From positions 62,001 through 126,000 of the forward strand of contig DLHT01000003.1 of the NCBI GenBank assembly GCA_002483365.1: a stretch of 64,000 nucleotides of DNA, given 5' to 3'. The notes below the pieces were generated by a model. It worked only from the letters and a program-made list of their open reading frames with translations, was not told where the DNA came from and did not search any database. The first letter of the stretch is position 1; each line of letters opens with the position of its first letter. The DNA is from Cellvibrio sp. UBA7661. Lineage in GTDB: Bacteria; Pseudomonadota; Gammaproteobacteria; Pseudomonadales; Cellvibrionaceae. The translations under genes were made by a program, and so were the position numbers. This document shows, piece after piece, positions 45,301-52,325 of this stretch.

Positions 45301-45418
45301 TTGCGGGTTTTATGGGTTTTGGGGCTGTTGCGAGGGGTAAAAATCCGGCGTAGATTTGATCCCGGTATTGACCGAATACCATTGCCGATTTTGAGGCGCC
45401 GCAAGGCGCCTTTTTTTT
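45301..45418 (+). ncRNA. candidate small RNA or leader ending at an orphan terminator
   Basis: Inferred transcript between the degenerate operator and the terminator. Contains hairpin GGTATT-GACCG-AATACC at 45363-45379 and ends in the intrinsic terminator. No plus-strand gene lies upstream for 10 kb, so the terminator must end either a small RNA or a premature uxaA transcript. The 5' end is a guess. Confidence 0.45.
45394..45418 (+). terminator. strong intrinsic terminator without an upstream gene
   Basis: AGGCGCC-GCAA-GGCGCCT followed by eight T (stem 7 bp, GCAA tetraloop). On the minus strand there is no T tract, so it acts on plus-strand transcripts only. Confidence 0.9.
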
Positions 45419-45428
45419 CGGGACAGTT

Positions 45429-45457
45429 TTGACAGGCGAAAAATACGCCTGTATCGA
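45429..45457 (+). promoter_or_regulatory. candidate uxaA promoter with inverted repeat
   Basis: TTGACA at 45429-45434, 17-bp spacer, TATCGA at 45452-45457. The inverted repeat ACAGGCG-AAAAATA-CGCCTGT (45432-45452) fills the spacer and could be an operator. Confidence 0.5.
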
Positions 45458-45494
45458 CATCCGGCCAGACCGCAATCGGGATACGACCCGTCGC

Positions 45495-45528
45495 AAAGGA
45501 TAAGACCGCAGTAAAGGATAAGGCCCGC
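45495..45528. repeat. 18-bp tandem repeat in uxaA leader
   Basis: AAAGGATAAGACCGC and AAAGGATAAGGCCCGC, period 18 bp, 60-90 bp before the uxaA start. Confidence 0.6.
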
Positions 45529-45587
45529 CGTAATAAGTGAGACGGTCTACACTTATCACTAGAGTCAACCAGAGAGAGACATCAAGC

Positions 45588-47108
45588 GTGAGCAGCATTA
45601 TTGTTTTACATGACAGTGATAACGTCGGTATCTGTAAAGTCGCGCTGCCTGCCGGCGTGCTGTTTGCCGAGCGTGATGTCACCCTCGCGCGCGATATTCC
45701 GGCCATGCACAAAGTGGCTGTGCGTCCCATCGCCAAAGGCGAAGCTATCCTTAAATACGGGCAGACCATCGGGTTTGCCAGTGAAGACATCCCCGCTGGT
45801 GAGCATGTGCATGTACACAACTGCGTCATGGGCGAGTGGGAGAAAGATTACAGTTTTGGCAAAGACGCCAAAGCCACGCAATTTGTACCTGTTGACCAGC
45901 GCGCCACATTTCAGGGCTATAAGCGCGCCAATGGCAAAGTGGGTACGCGCAACTACGTCGGCATTATCACCACCGTGAATTGCTCGGCCACCGTCGCCAA
46001 AGCCATCGCCCAACATTTCACCTTCTCCGGAGAGCTGGAACAATTTCCCCATATCGATGGCGTCGTCGCCATGACCCACGACAGCGGCTGCGGTATGCGC
46101 TCGGACGGTGAAGGTTACGAAACCCTGCGCCGCACCTTTAATGGCTATGCGCGCCACCCGAATTTTGGCGGGGTGATGATGGTTGGCTTGGGCTGCGAAA
46201 CCATGCAGATCCAGCGGGTGATGGAAGAGTGCGGCCTGGCCGATTCCAACACCTTTACTGCCTTTACTATTCAGGATGTCGGCGGCACGCGCATCGCAAT
46301 TGAAAAGGGCATTGAAACCCTGCGTGCAATGTTGCCCTTGGTGAATCAGGCGCGGCGCGAAACTGTGCCCGCGAGTGAACTGATTATTGGTTTGCAATGC
46401 GGCGGTTCAGATGCACTCTCTGGTATTACCGCCAACCCGGCGCTGGGGATTGCGGGCGATATTTTAGTGCGCCACGGCGGCACAGTCATTTTGTCCGAGA
46501 CACCGGAAATTTTCGGCGCAGAACATTTGCTCACGCGCCGCGCGCAATCACCAGAGATTGCACAAAAATTATTGGATCGCATCGAGTGGTGGAAAGATTA
46601 CACCGCACGCAACGATTTTGAATTAAACAATAATCCATCGCCCGGCAACAAAGCCGGTGGCCTCACCACGATTATTGAAAAATCCCTTGGTGCACAAGCC
46701 AAAAGTGGCTCAACCAATTTGACCGATGTGTTTTTGTACGGTGAAGACATTACCACCAAAGGTTTTGTGTTTATGGATAGCCCGGGATACGACCCGGTAT
46801 CCGCCACTGGACAAGTTGCATCGGGCGCACAAATTTTGTGTTTCACCACTGGCCGCGGCTCAGCTTTTGGTTGCAAGCCTGCGCCGAGCATCAAGCTTGC
46901 TACCAACAGTAAAATCTATAACCACATGCAAGAGGATATGGATTTGAACTGCGGCAAAGTGTCCGATGGTGAAATCAGTTTGGAAGAATCCGGTCAGGAA
47001 ATTTTTGCAGAAATCCTTGCGGTTGCGTCCGGCAAAAAAACCAAAAGCGAATTGCTCGGCTATGGCGATAATGAATTTATCCCATGGAAAATTGGTGCGG
47101 TGGTGTAG
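45588..47108 (+). CDS. uxaA: altronate dehydratase
   Basis: Dehydrates D-altronate to 2-keto-3-deoxygluconate in the galacturonate isomerase pathway. 506 residues from a GTG at 45588 with AGAGAGAG upstream (E. coli 495). N-terminal SAF domain at 1-90 (LPAGVLFAERDVTLARDIPA), then the UxaA catalytic region with VNCSATVAKAIA, HDSGCGMRSDGEG, MMVGLGCETMQI, LQCGGSDALSGITANPALG and the C-terminal GRGSAFGCKPAPSIKLATN. Cysteines suit an iron site. First gene of the plus-strand group; hairpin element B separates it from pnt. Confidence 0.95.
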   Translation: MSSIIVLHDSDNVGICKVALPAGVLFAERDVTLARDIPAMHKVAVRPIAKGEAILKYGQTIGFASEDIPAGEHVHVHNCVMGEWEKDYSFGKDAKATQFVPVDQRATFQGYKRANGKVGTRNYVGIITTVNCSATVAKAIAQHFTFSGELEQFPHIDGVVAMTHDSGCGMRSDGEGYETLRRTFNGYARHPNFGGVMMVGLGCETMQIQRVMEECGLADSNTFTAFTIQDVGGTRIAIEKGIETLRAMLPLVNQARRETVPASELIIGLQCGGSDALSGITANPALGIAGDILVRHGGTVILSETPEIFGAEHLLTRRAQSPEIAQKLLDRIEWWKDYTARNDFELNNNPSPGNKAGGLTTIIEKSLGAQAKSGSTNLTDVFLYGEDITTKGFVFMDSPGYDPVSATGQVASGAQILCFTTGRGSAFGCKPAPSIKLATNSKIYNHMQEDMDLNCGKVSDGEISLEESGQEIFAEILAVASGKKTKSELLGYGDNEFIPWKIGAVV

Positions 47109-47433
47109 CGACGATCTAGCCGCGCGATGGATTCCGTTGTTTATTGCGAGACCGTCTGCGGCATGGATGCCGCAGTCGAGCCTACAGGGACGTATTTACG
47201 GCGCGTCTCGCAATAAACAACGGAGTCCATAAGCCACTCCGATTGAACCAACATATAAAAGTAATTCGGGATCAATCAAAGAATTGACTCGTCAAAATAA
47301 CCAGCAACAAGCTGGAATCTACTAGAAGCAAGTTACGGCAAGTTCCATTCGTATAGTCAACCACATTAATACTGTTATTGATGGAAACTTGTATTGCCGA
47401 AAATTTGCCACGACTACAGAGGGCGACAATAAA
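47109..47433. other. 325-bp region between uxaA and pntAA
   Basis: Left half is hairpin element B (47127-47230). The right half holds a possible promoter region for pntAA (TTGACT at 47283) but no convincing -10. No gene seen. Confidence 0.5.
47127..47230. repeat. long hairpin repeat element, copy B (52-nt core, unique arms)
   Basis: Arms 47127-47152 (contains CCGTTGTTTATTGCGAGAC) and 47205-47230 are 26-bp inverted copies with one mismatch. The 52-nt core, read on the minus strand, begins GCGCCGTAAATACGTCCCTG and contains a CTGCGGCATCCATGCCGCAG hairpin. Same total length, 104 bp, as copy A. Confidence 0.85.
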
Positions 47434-48591
47434 ATGAAAATTGTAATTCCTAAAGAGCGACGCGCGCACGAACGCCGCGTTGCCGCAACACCCGATACCG
47501 TCAAAAAATTTATCGCACTGGGTTTTGATGTGGCGATTGAAAAAGATGCCGGTATTGCCAGCCGTATTAGTAACGAATCCTATCAGGAAGCTGGAGCAAC
47601 CATCAGCGACAACCTCACTGACTTGTTGGGCTCTGCTGATATTGTATTAAAAGTGCAGCGCCCGCTTCTGGCGAATGAAGGCGATGTGAATGAGCTCGCA
47701 CTGATCAAACGCGGCGCGCTATTAATCGCCATGTTTGCACCTTACGCCGAACCCTCGGCGATTCAACAATATGCCGATGCCGGTATCACCGCACTGACAT
47801 TGGAATTTGTACCGCGCATTACGCGCGCGCAATCGATGGATGTGTTGAGTTCGCAATCCAACCTCGCCGGTTATCGCGCAGTATTGGAAGCAATCAATGT
47901 ATACGACCGCGCCATGCCAATGATGATGACCGCCGCAGGTACCATTGCACCGGCACGCGTGATGGTATTAGGCGCAGGCGTTGCCGGTTTGCAGGCCATC
48001 GCCACGGCAAAACGTTTGGGCGCAATTGTGTCTGCTACCGATGTGCGCGCTGCATCCAAAGAACAAGTGGAAAGCCTTGGCGGAAAATTTGTGATGGTGG
48101 AAAGCGATGAAGTGAAAAACGCTGAAACCGCAGGCGGGTACGCCAAAGAAATGAGCGATGACTACAAGCGCCGTCAGGCGGAGTTGGTTTCTGAAACCTT
48201 AAAGAAACAAGACATCGCTATTTGCACCGCGTTAATTCCCGGCCGCAAAGCGCCCACACTGATTAATGACGAGATGGTGCACAGCATGCGCCCGGGTTCA
48301 GTGATTGTTGATCTTGCCGCGGAGCAAGGCGGCAATTGCACGCTGACCAAACCGGGCGAAATTATTGAGGTAAATGGCGTGACGATTATTGGCTTGTTCA
48401 ATATTCCCAGCCGCTTATCGGCTGATGCCAGCGCGCTTTACGCCAAAAATATTTTAAATTTTGTAACACCCATGATCGATGCCAACAAACAGTTCAACGT
48501 GAATTGGCAAGACGACATTATCGCGGCAACTGTGCTCACACGCGACGGCGCGATAGTTCATCCCAACTTTAAACCGGCCACATCTGCCTAA
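47434..48591 (+). CDS. pntAA: NAD(P) transhydrogenase subunit alpha part 1
   Basis: NAD(H)-binding part of the proton-translocating transhydrogenase, which uses the proton gradient to make NADPH from NADH. 385 residues from 47434. Begins MKIVIPKERRAHERRVAATP; Rossmann motif VLGAGVAGLQAIATAKRLGA at about 170; ATDVRAASKEQVESLG follows. Cytoplasmic. The alpha chain is split, with the membrane part encoded separately, as in Pseudomonas and Rhodospirillum. Confidence 0.95.
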   Translation: MKIVIPKERRAHERRVAATPDTVKKFIALGFDVAIEKDAGIASRISNESYQEAGATISDNLTDLLGSADIVLKVQRPLLANEGDVNELALIKRGALLIAMFAPYAEPSAIQQYADAGITALTLEFVPRITRAQSMDVLSSQSNLAGYRAVLEAINVYDRAMPMMMTAAGTIAPARVMVLGAGVAGLQAIATAKRLGAIVSATDVRAASKEQVESLGGKFVMVESDEVKNAETAGGYAKEMSDDYKRRQAELVSETLKKQDIAICTALIPGRKAPTLINDEMVHSMRPGSVIVDLAAEQGGNCTLTKPGEIIEVNGVTIIGLFNIPSRLSADASALYAKNILNFVTPMIDANKQFNVNWQDDIIAATVLTRDGAIVHPNFKPATSA

Positions 48592-48603
48592 GGGGAAGTG
48601 ATC

Positions 48604-48903
48604 ATGGAAACCAATTTTGTTTCGCAACTCTCTATTTTTGTGTTGGCGATTTTTGTGGGTTACTACGTTGTGTGGAGCGTAACGCCCGCACTGCACACCC
48701 CATTGATGGCAGTGACTAATGCGATCTCTTCTGTGATTATTGTCGGAGCATTAATTGCGGTCGGCCCCGAGGGCATGAGCCTGTCAAAAGTACTGGGCTT
48801 TTGCGCGATGGTGCTGGCAGCAATCAATATTTTTGGTGGCTTTACGGTCACGCACCGCATGCTCGCCATGTATAAAAAGAAAAATAAAGCAGGGGAGAAA
48901 TAA
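48604..48903 (+). CDS. pntAB: NAD(P) transhydrogenase subunit alpha part 2
   Basis: 99 residues, three membrane helices: the membrane part of the alpha subunit. LSIFVLAIFVGYYVVWSVTP, HTPLMAVTNAISSVIIVGAL and KVLGFCAMVLAAINIFGGFT are typical. AAGGGGAAGTG gives a strong ribosome site for the ATG at 48604. 2-12 bp from both neighbours, one operon. Confidence 0.95.
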   Translation: METNFVSQLSIFVLAIFVGYYVVWSVTPALHTPLMAVTNAISSVIIVGALIAVGPEGMSLSKVLGFCAMVLAAINIFGGFTVTHRMLAMYKKKNKAGEK

Positions 48904-48905
48904 TC

Positions 48906-50312
48906 ATGTCATCACTCAATGAAAATTTAACCTCGCTCGCGTATTTGGTTGCTGCTGTTTTATTCATTATGGCGCTGCGCGGTTTGTCATCACCCGAATC
49001 ATCGCGCAAAGGTAATTTGTTTGGCATGTTGGGCATGACCATCGCCGTTGTCACCACCATGCTCAGCCCGGCAGTGACGTCTTATGGCTGGATTTTGGCG
49101 GCACTCGCGATTGGTGCCGTGATTGGTATTTTTATCGCGCGCAAGATTGCCATGACCGCAATGCCGCAATTGGTTGCAGCCTTTCACAGCTTGGTAGGTA
49201 TGGCAGCAGTGTTGGTTGCCGGTGCTGCATTTAGCAATCCAACCGCGTTTGGAATTGTCAACGCAGCGGGTGAGATTTATATCGCCAGCCGCATTGAAAT
49301 GGGCCTGGGCGTTGTCATTGGTGCAATTACATTTTCCGGTTCCGTCATTGCGTTTACCAAACTGCAAGGTTTGGTATCGGGCAAGCCGATTGTATTTGCA
49401 AGCCAGCATTTTATTAATGCCATTCTCGGCGCGGCGATTCTCGGTTTGATTGGTTATTTTTGTGTGGATCAATCGCCCTGGGTATTTTGGGGAATGACGG
49501 CGCTCGCATTTGTCATTGGTGTGCTGCTGATTATTCCCATCGGCGGTGCGGATATGCCCGTGGTGGTTTCCATGCTCAATTCCTATTCCGGTTGGGCTGC
49601 CGCAGGTATTGGTTTTACGCTGCATAACGATGCACTAATCGTCACTGGTGCACTAGTCGGCTCGTCAGGTGCCATCCTCTCCTATATCATGTGTAAAGGC
49701 ATGAACCGCTCGTTTTTTAACGTGATTCTCGGTGGTTTTGGCGCAGATACATCAAGCGCGGGTGCAGCAGCTGGTGGCGATGATCGCCCGGTAAAACAGG
49801 GCAGTGCAGAAGATGCCGCTTTCATTATGAAAAATGCTGGCTCGGTAATTATTGTGCCCGGTTACGGTATGGCCGTTGCGCAAGCGCAACATGCTTTACG
49901 TGAAATGTGCGAAGAATTAAAAAAAGCCGGAGTCAAAATCAGTTACGCGATTCATCCGGTCGCTGGCCGTATGCCAGGGCATATGAACGTATTGCTCGCC
50001 GAAGCGAATGTGCCTTACGACGAAGTATTTGAACTGGAAGACATTAACAATGAATTCCAAACAGCGGACGTAGCGTTTGTAATCGGCGCGAATGATGTCA
50101 CCAACCCCGCTGCCAAAACTAATCCGCAAAGTCCGATTTTTGGTATGCCGATTCTGGAAGTGGAAAAAGCGCGCACCGTATTGTTTGTGAAGCGCTCAAT
50201 GGCGTCGGGCTATTCCGGTGTGGAAAACGAATTATTCCATCGCGATAACACCATGATGTTATTTGGCGATGCAAAAAAAATGGTGGAAACCATTGTGAAA
50301 AATCTTGGGTAA
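48906..50312 (+). CDS. pntB: NAD(P) transhydrogenase subunit beta
   Basis: 468 residues. About nine membrane helices at 1-275 containing the proton path (MPQLVAAFHSLVGMAAVLVA with the functional His), then the NADP(H)-binding domain III at 285-468: IIVPGYGMAVAQAQHALREM, HPVAGRMPGHMNVLLAEANV, VIGANDVTNPAA. Ends the pnt operon at a terminator. Confidence 0.96.
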   Translation: MSSLNENLTSLAYLVAAVLFIMALRGLSSPESSRKGNLFGMLGMTIAVVTTMLSPAVTSYGWILAALAIGAVIGIFIARKIAMTAMPQLVAAFHSLVGMAAVLVAGAAFSNPTAFGIVNAAGEIYIASRIEMGLGVVIGAITFSGSVIAFTKLQGLVSGKPIVFASQHFINAILGAAILGLIGYFCVDQSPWVFWGMTALAFVIGVLLIIPIGGADMPVVVSMLNSYSGWAAAGIGFTLHNDALIVTGALVGSSGAILSYIMCKGMNRSFFNVILGGFGADTSSAGAAAGGDDRPVKQGSAEDAAFIMKNAGSVIIVPGYGMAVAQAQHALREMCEELKKAGVKISYAIHPVAGRMPGHMNVLLAEANVPYDEVFELEDINNEFQTADVAFVIGANDVTNPAAKTNPQSPIFGMPILEVEKARTVLFVKRSMASGYSGVENELFHRDNTMMLFGDAKKMVETIVKNLG

Positions 50313-50347
50313 CCTGTTTTACGTTATACGCATTCCGGAGTCATATT

Positions 50348-50377
50348 GAGTGCCCTCAAAAGCACTCTCTTTTTTAT
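50348..50377 (+). terminator. intrinsic terminator of pnt operon
   Basis: GAGTGC-CCTCAAAA-GCACTC followed by TCTTTTTT. Stem is short (6 bp) but the T tract is good. Confidence 0.65.
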
Positions 50378-50425
50378 TAATCGACTTAACATTTTTTTGT
50401 CCGCAGAAATGAGTAGCAAGCCGTT

Positions 50426-50821
50426 ATGAAGATTGAACATTTTGCTGTAAACGTTGCCGATCCAATTGCCATGGCCGAATGGTACGTTGCCCATATGGGG
50501 TTGCGCGTTGTGCGCAAACAGGATGGCGGCGCTAACACACATTTTCTCGCGGATGATTCCGGCGATGTCATGCTTGAAATTTATAATAATCCGCCCGATC
50601 AGGTGCCGGATTATAAAAATATGAATCCGCTGTTATTGCATTTGGCATTTGTGTGCGACAACCCGGAACAGAAGCGCGCCGAATTGGAAGCGGTAGGCGC
50701 AAGCTTTGCGGAAGAAGTGCATATTAAAGATGGATCACATCTGGTGATGATGCGCGACCCTTGGGGGCTGGCAATCCAGTTGTGTAAGCGTGGGAATAAA
50801 ATGCTGCGTTGTCAGCAGTAA
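50426..50821 (+). CDS. VOC family protein (glyoxalase/dioxygenase fold)
   Basis: 131 residues, single VOC module pair: IEHFAVNVADPIAMAEWYVA, VMLEIYNN, LLLHLAFVCDNPEQKRAELE and RDPWGLAIQLCKR. Candidate metal ligands H5, Glu in MLEIY, His in LLLHLAF and Gln in AIQL are in family positions. Function unknown; placed among pectin genes, where a uronate-related lyase or isomerase step could be suspected without proof. Confidence 0.8.
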   Translation: MKIEHFAVNVADPIAMAEWYVAHMGLRVVRKQDGGANTHFLADDSGDVMLEIYNNPPDQVPDYKNMNPLLLHLAFVCDNPEQKRAELEAVGASFAEEVHIKDGSHLVMMRDPWGLAIQLCKRGNKMLRCQQ

Positions 50822-50854
50822 ATAACATTAAATCTAAAAATCGTTAGCGATAGA

Positions 50855-50883
50855 AGCTGGACTCCCGCGAGCGGGAGTGACGA
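50855..50883. repeat. short hairpin repeat
   Basis: CTGGACTCCCGCGAGCGGGA then GTGACGA; hairpin TCCCGC-GA-GCGGGA. Same family as 62506-62533. Confidence 0.75.
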
Positions 50884-50903
50884 AGAAGTTAAAAGCAAGA
50901 GCA

Positions 50904-50942
50904 ATCTGAATTTACAAGAAAAACCGATCTGAATTTAAAAGA
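50904..50942. repeat. 16-bp direct repeats
   Basis: ATCTGAATTTACAAGA at 50904-50919 and ATCTGAATTTAAAAGA at 50927-50942, 23 bp apart start to start. Confidence 0.6.
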
Positions 50943-50980
50943 GATAATACGTTAATTGCAGAAATCTACTTAAGATGGAA

Positions 50981-51009
50981 GTCGTCATCCTCGCGCAGCG
51001 GGGATCCAT
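50981..51009. repeat. REP-like short repeat
   Basis: Complement of ATGGATCCCCGCTGCGCGAG + GATGACGAC; 28 of 29 bases match the inverted copy at 53862-53890. Confidence 0.8.
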
Positions 51010-51044
51010 TTCCCCGAGCACGAGAATGAAATGTCACAACCGGC

Positions 51045-51986
51045 CTATGCGCCAAGTTCTTTATCAAAAACAGCTTTATCAATAATTGCACCGCGATGGC
51101 GAATGATAATACCGGCGCAGCGAATACCTTGTTTGGCAGAATCCTCAATGGATTTTTTCTGCAAACGCCCGGCGAGATAGCCAGCGTTAAATGTATCGCC
51201 CGCACCGGTAGTATCAATAACAGCTTGCACCGGTGGAACAGGTACACGAATTTCAGCATCGGGCGTAATGATCACCGCATCATCCGCTCCACGCTTTAAT
51301 ACCAGCTCATGCAGACGGTATGCCGCATAGCGTTGTTTGCAACCTTCGATGCTGTCATCGCCCCACAGGAGTTGTTCGTCGTCCAGCGTGAGCAAAGCAA
51401 TGTCGGTGTATTCCATGATCGCGAGCATGGCTTGTTGCGCTTCGTTTTTATCGCGCCACAAACGCGGGCGATAGTTGCTGTCGAATGCAACGATCACACC
51501 TTGCTGACGCAGTTTGTGCAAGGCGTTATACAAAAACTCGCGCGACTTCTCGCCGATGATCGCAAGCGTAATACCGCTCAGATAAACGCAGTCGCAATGC
51601 ATCAGCTTTTGGCAAAGTTGGTCAGCGGCTTCTTGCGATTGGAACAATTCGCGTGCGGGCGCTTCTTTACGCCAATAGAAAAATTCGCGCTCGCCGTCCG
51701 GACGGTTGCGGATGATGTACAACCCCGGTGAACGCCCGGGAACTTGTTTGATCATGCCGGTGCCGATATTTTCATTGGCCATACGTTGCATGATTTGCGC
51801 GCTGTAAGGGTCATCGCCCAATTGGGTGACGTAATCAGTCTGCAACCCCAAACGCGTCATATAAACGGATGTGTTGTAGGTATCGCCAGCGAAAGAAAGT
51901 GCCATCGTTTCGCGGCCGTTGCTGTCGGCAGTCGGGAAAGGAGAAAGCTCCACCATGACTTCGCCAATTGCTGCTATGTGTGCCAT
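51045..51986 (-). CDS. kdgK: 2-keto-3-deoxygluconate kinase
   Basis: Phosphorylates 2-keto-3-deoxygluconate to KDPG, where the isomerase (UxaA) and unsaturated-uronate (KduD) routes meet. 313 residues from the ATG at 51986. PfkB/ribokinase family: IAAIGEVMVELSP, FAGDTYNTSVYMTRLG, RNRPDGEREFFYWR (sugar-binding) and DTTGAGDTFNAGYLAGRL with the catalytic Asp. A frame to 52076 is longer but not supported. Faces the plus-strand pectin genes. Confidence 0.9.
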   Translation of the reverse strand: MAHIAAIGEVMVELSPFPTADSNGRETMALSFAGDTYNTSVYMTRLGLQTDYVTQLGDDPYSAQIMQRMANENIGTGMIKQVPGRSPGLYIIRNRPDGEREFFYWRKEAPARELFQSQEAADQLCQKLMHCDCVYLSGITLAIIGEKSREFLYNALHKLRQQGVIVAFDSNYRPRLWRDKNEAQQAMLAIMEYTDIALLTLDDEQLLWGDDSIEGCKQRYAAYRLHELVLKRGADDAVIITPDAEIRVPVPPVQAVIDTTGAGDTFNAGYLAGRLQKKSIEDSAKQGIRCAGIIIRHRGAIIDKAVFDKELGA

Positions 51987-52325
51987 GTTAATTGTCCACA
52001 GATATACAAATGAATATTTATAAATTACGTGTGCAGTGCTTGTTGGGTAATTCGATGCACGTTTTAAACAGCGCAATAATTAACCCGGTAACTATATCAC
52101 TTGTTAATTATCAACCCTAGAAATTTGTGCAATTAAAATGAAGTTGTTTAAAAAAACAAATTGATTTTTCCTGATTGGAAATCAGGTTATTTTTATTGCA
52201 GAAAGAATATTTTTTTCAGTGCTGTTTTTATATTTGATAAGCACCGAACATACAGGTTTATTTTTTTACATTTTTTATTTTCGCGTTTTTTTATTGACCG
52301 CCATTAACCTTGCTGGATTTTTATA
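51987..52325. other. 339-bp AT-rich divergent region between kdgK and uxuB-like gene
   Basis: Very AT-rich, holding the divergent promoters. No LacI-type palindrome like those at 45.1 or 63.5 kb, no terminator and no coding frame seen. Confidence 0.55.

Larger units (their letters stand above)
44800..45587. other. 788-bp divergent control region of GH28 and uxaA
   Basis: Holds, in order: a pyrimidine-rich stretch (44822-44950) that becomes the A/G-rich GH28 leader, two identical LacI-type palindromes, AT-rich DNA, a degenerate third palindrome, a strong plus-strand terminator with no gene before it, a TTGACA promoter with inverted repeat, and an 18-bp tandem repeat. No credible protein-coding frame. 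Confidence 0.75.

Noticed and set aside
45606..46397. 263-residue minus-strand frame inside uxaA
   Set aside because: Antisense shadow of a strongly conserved gene; no ribosome site and no recognisable domain.
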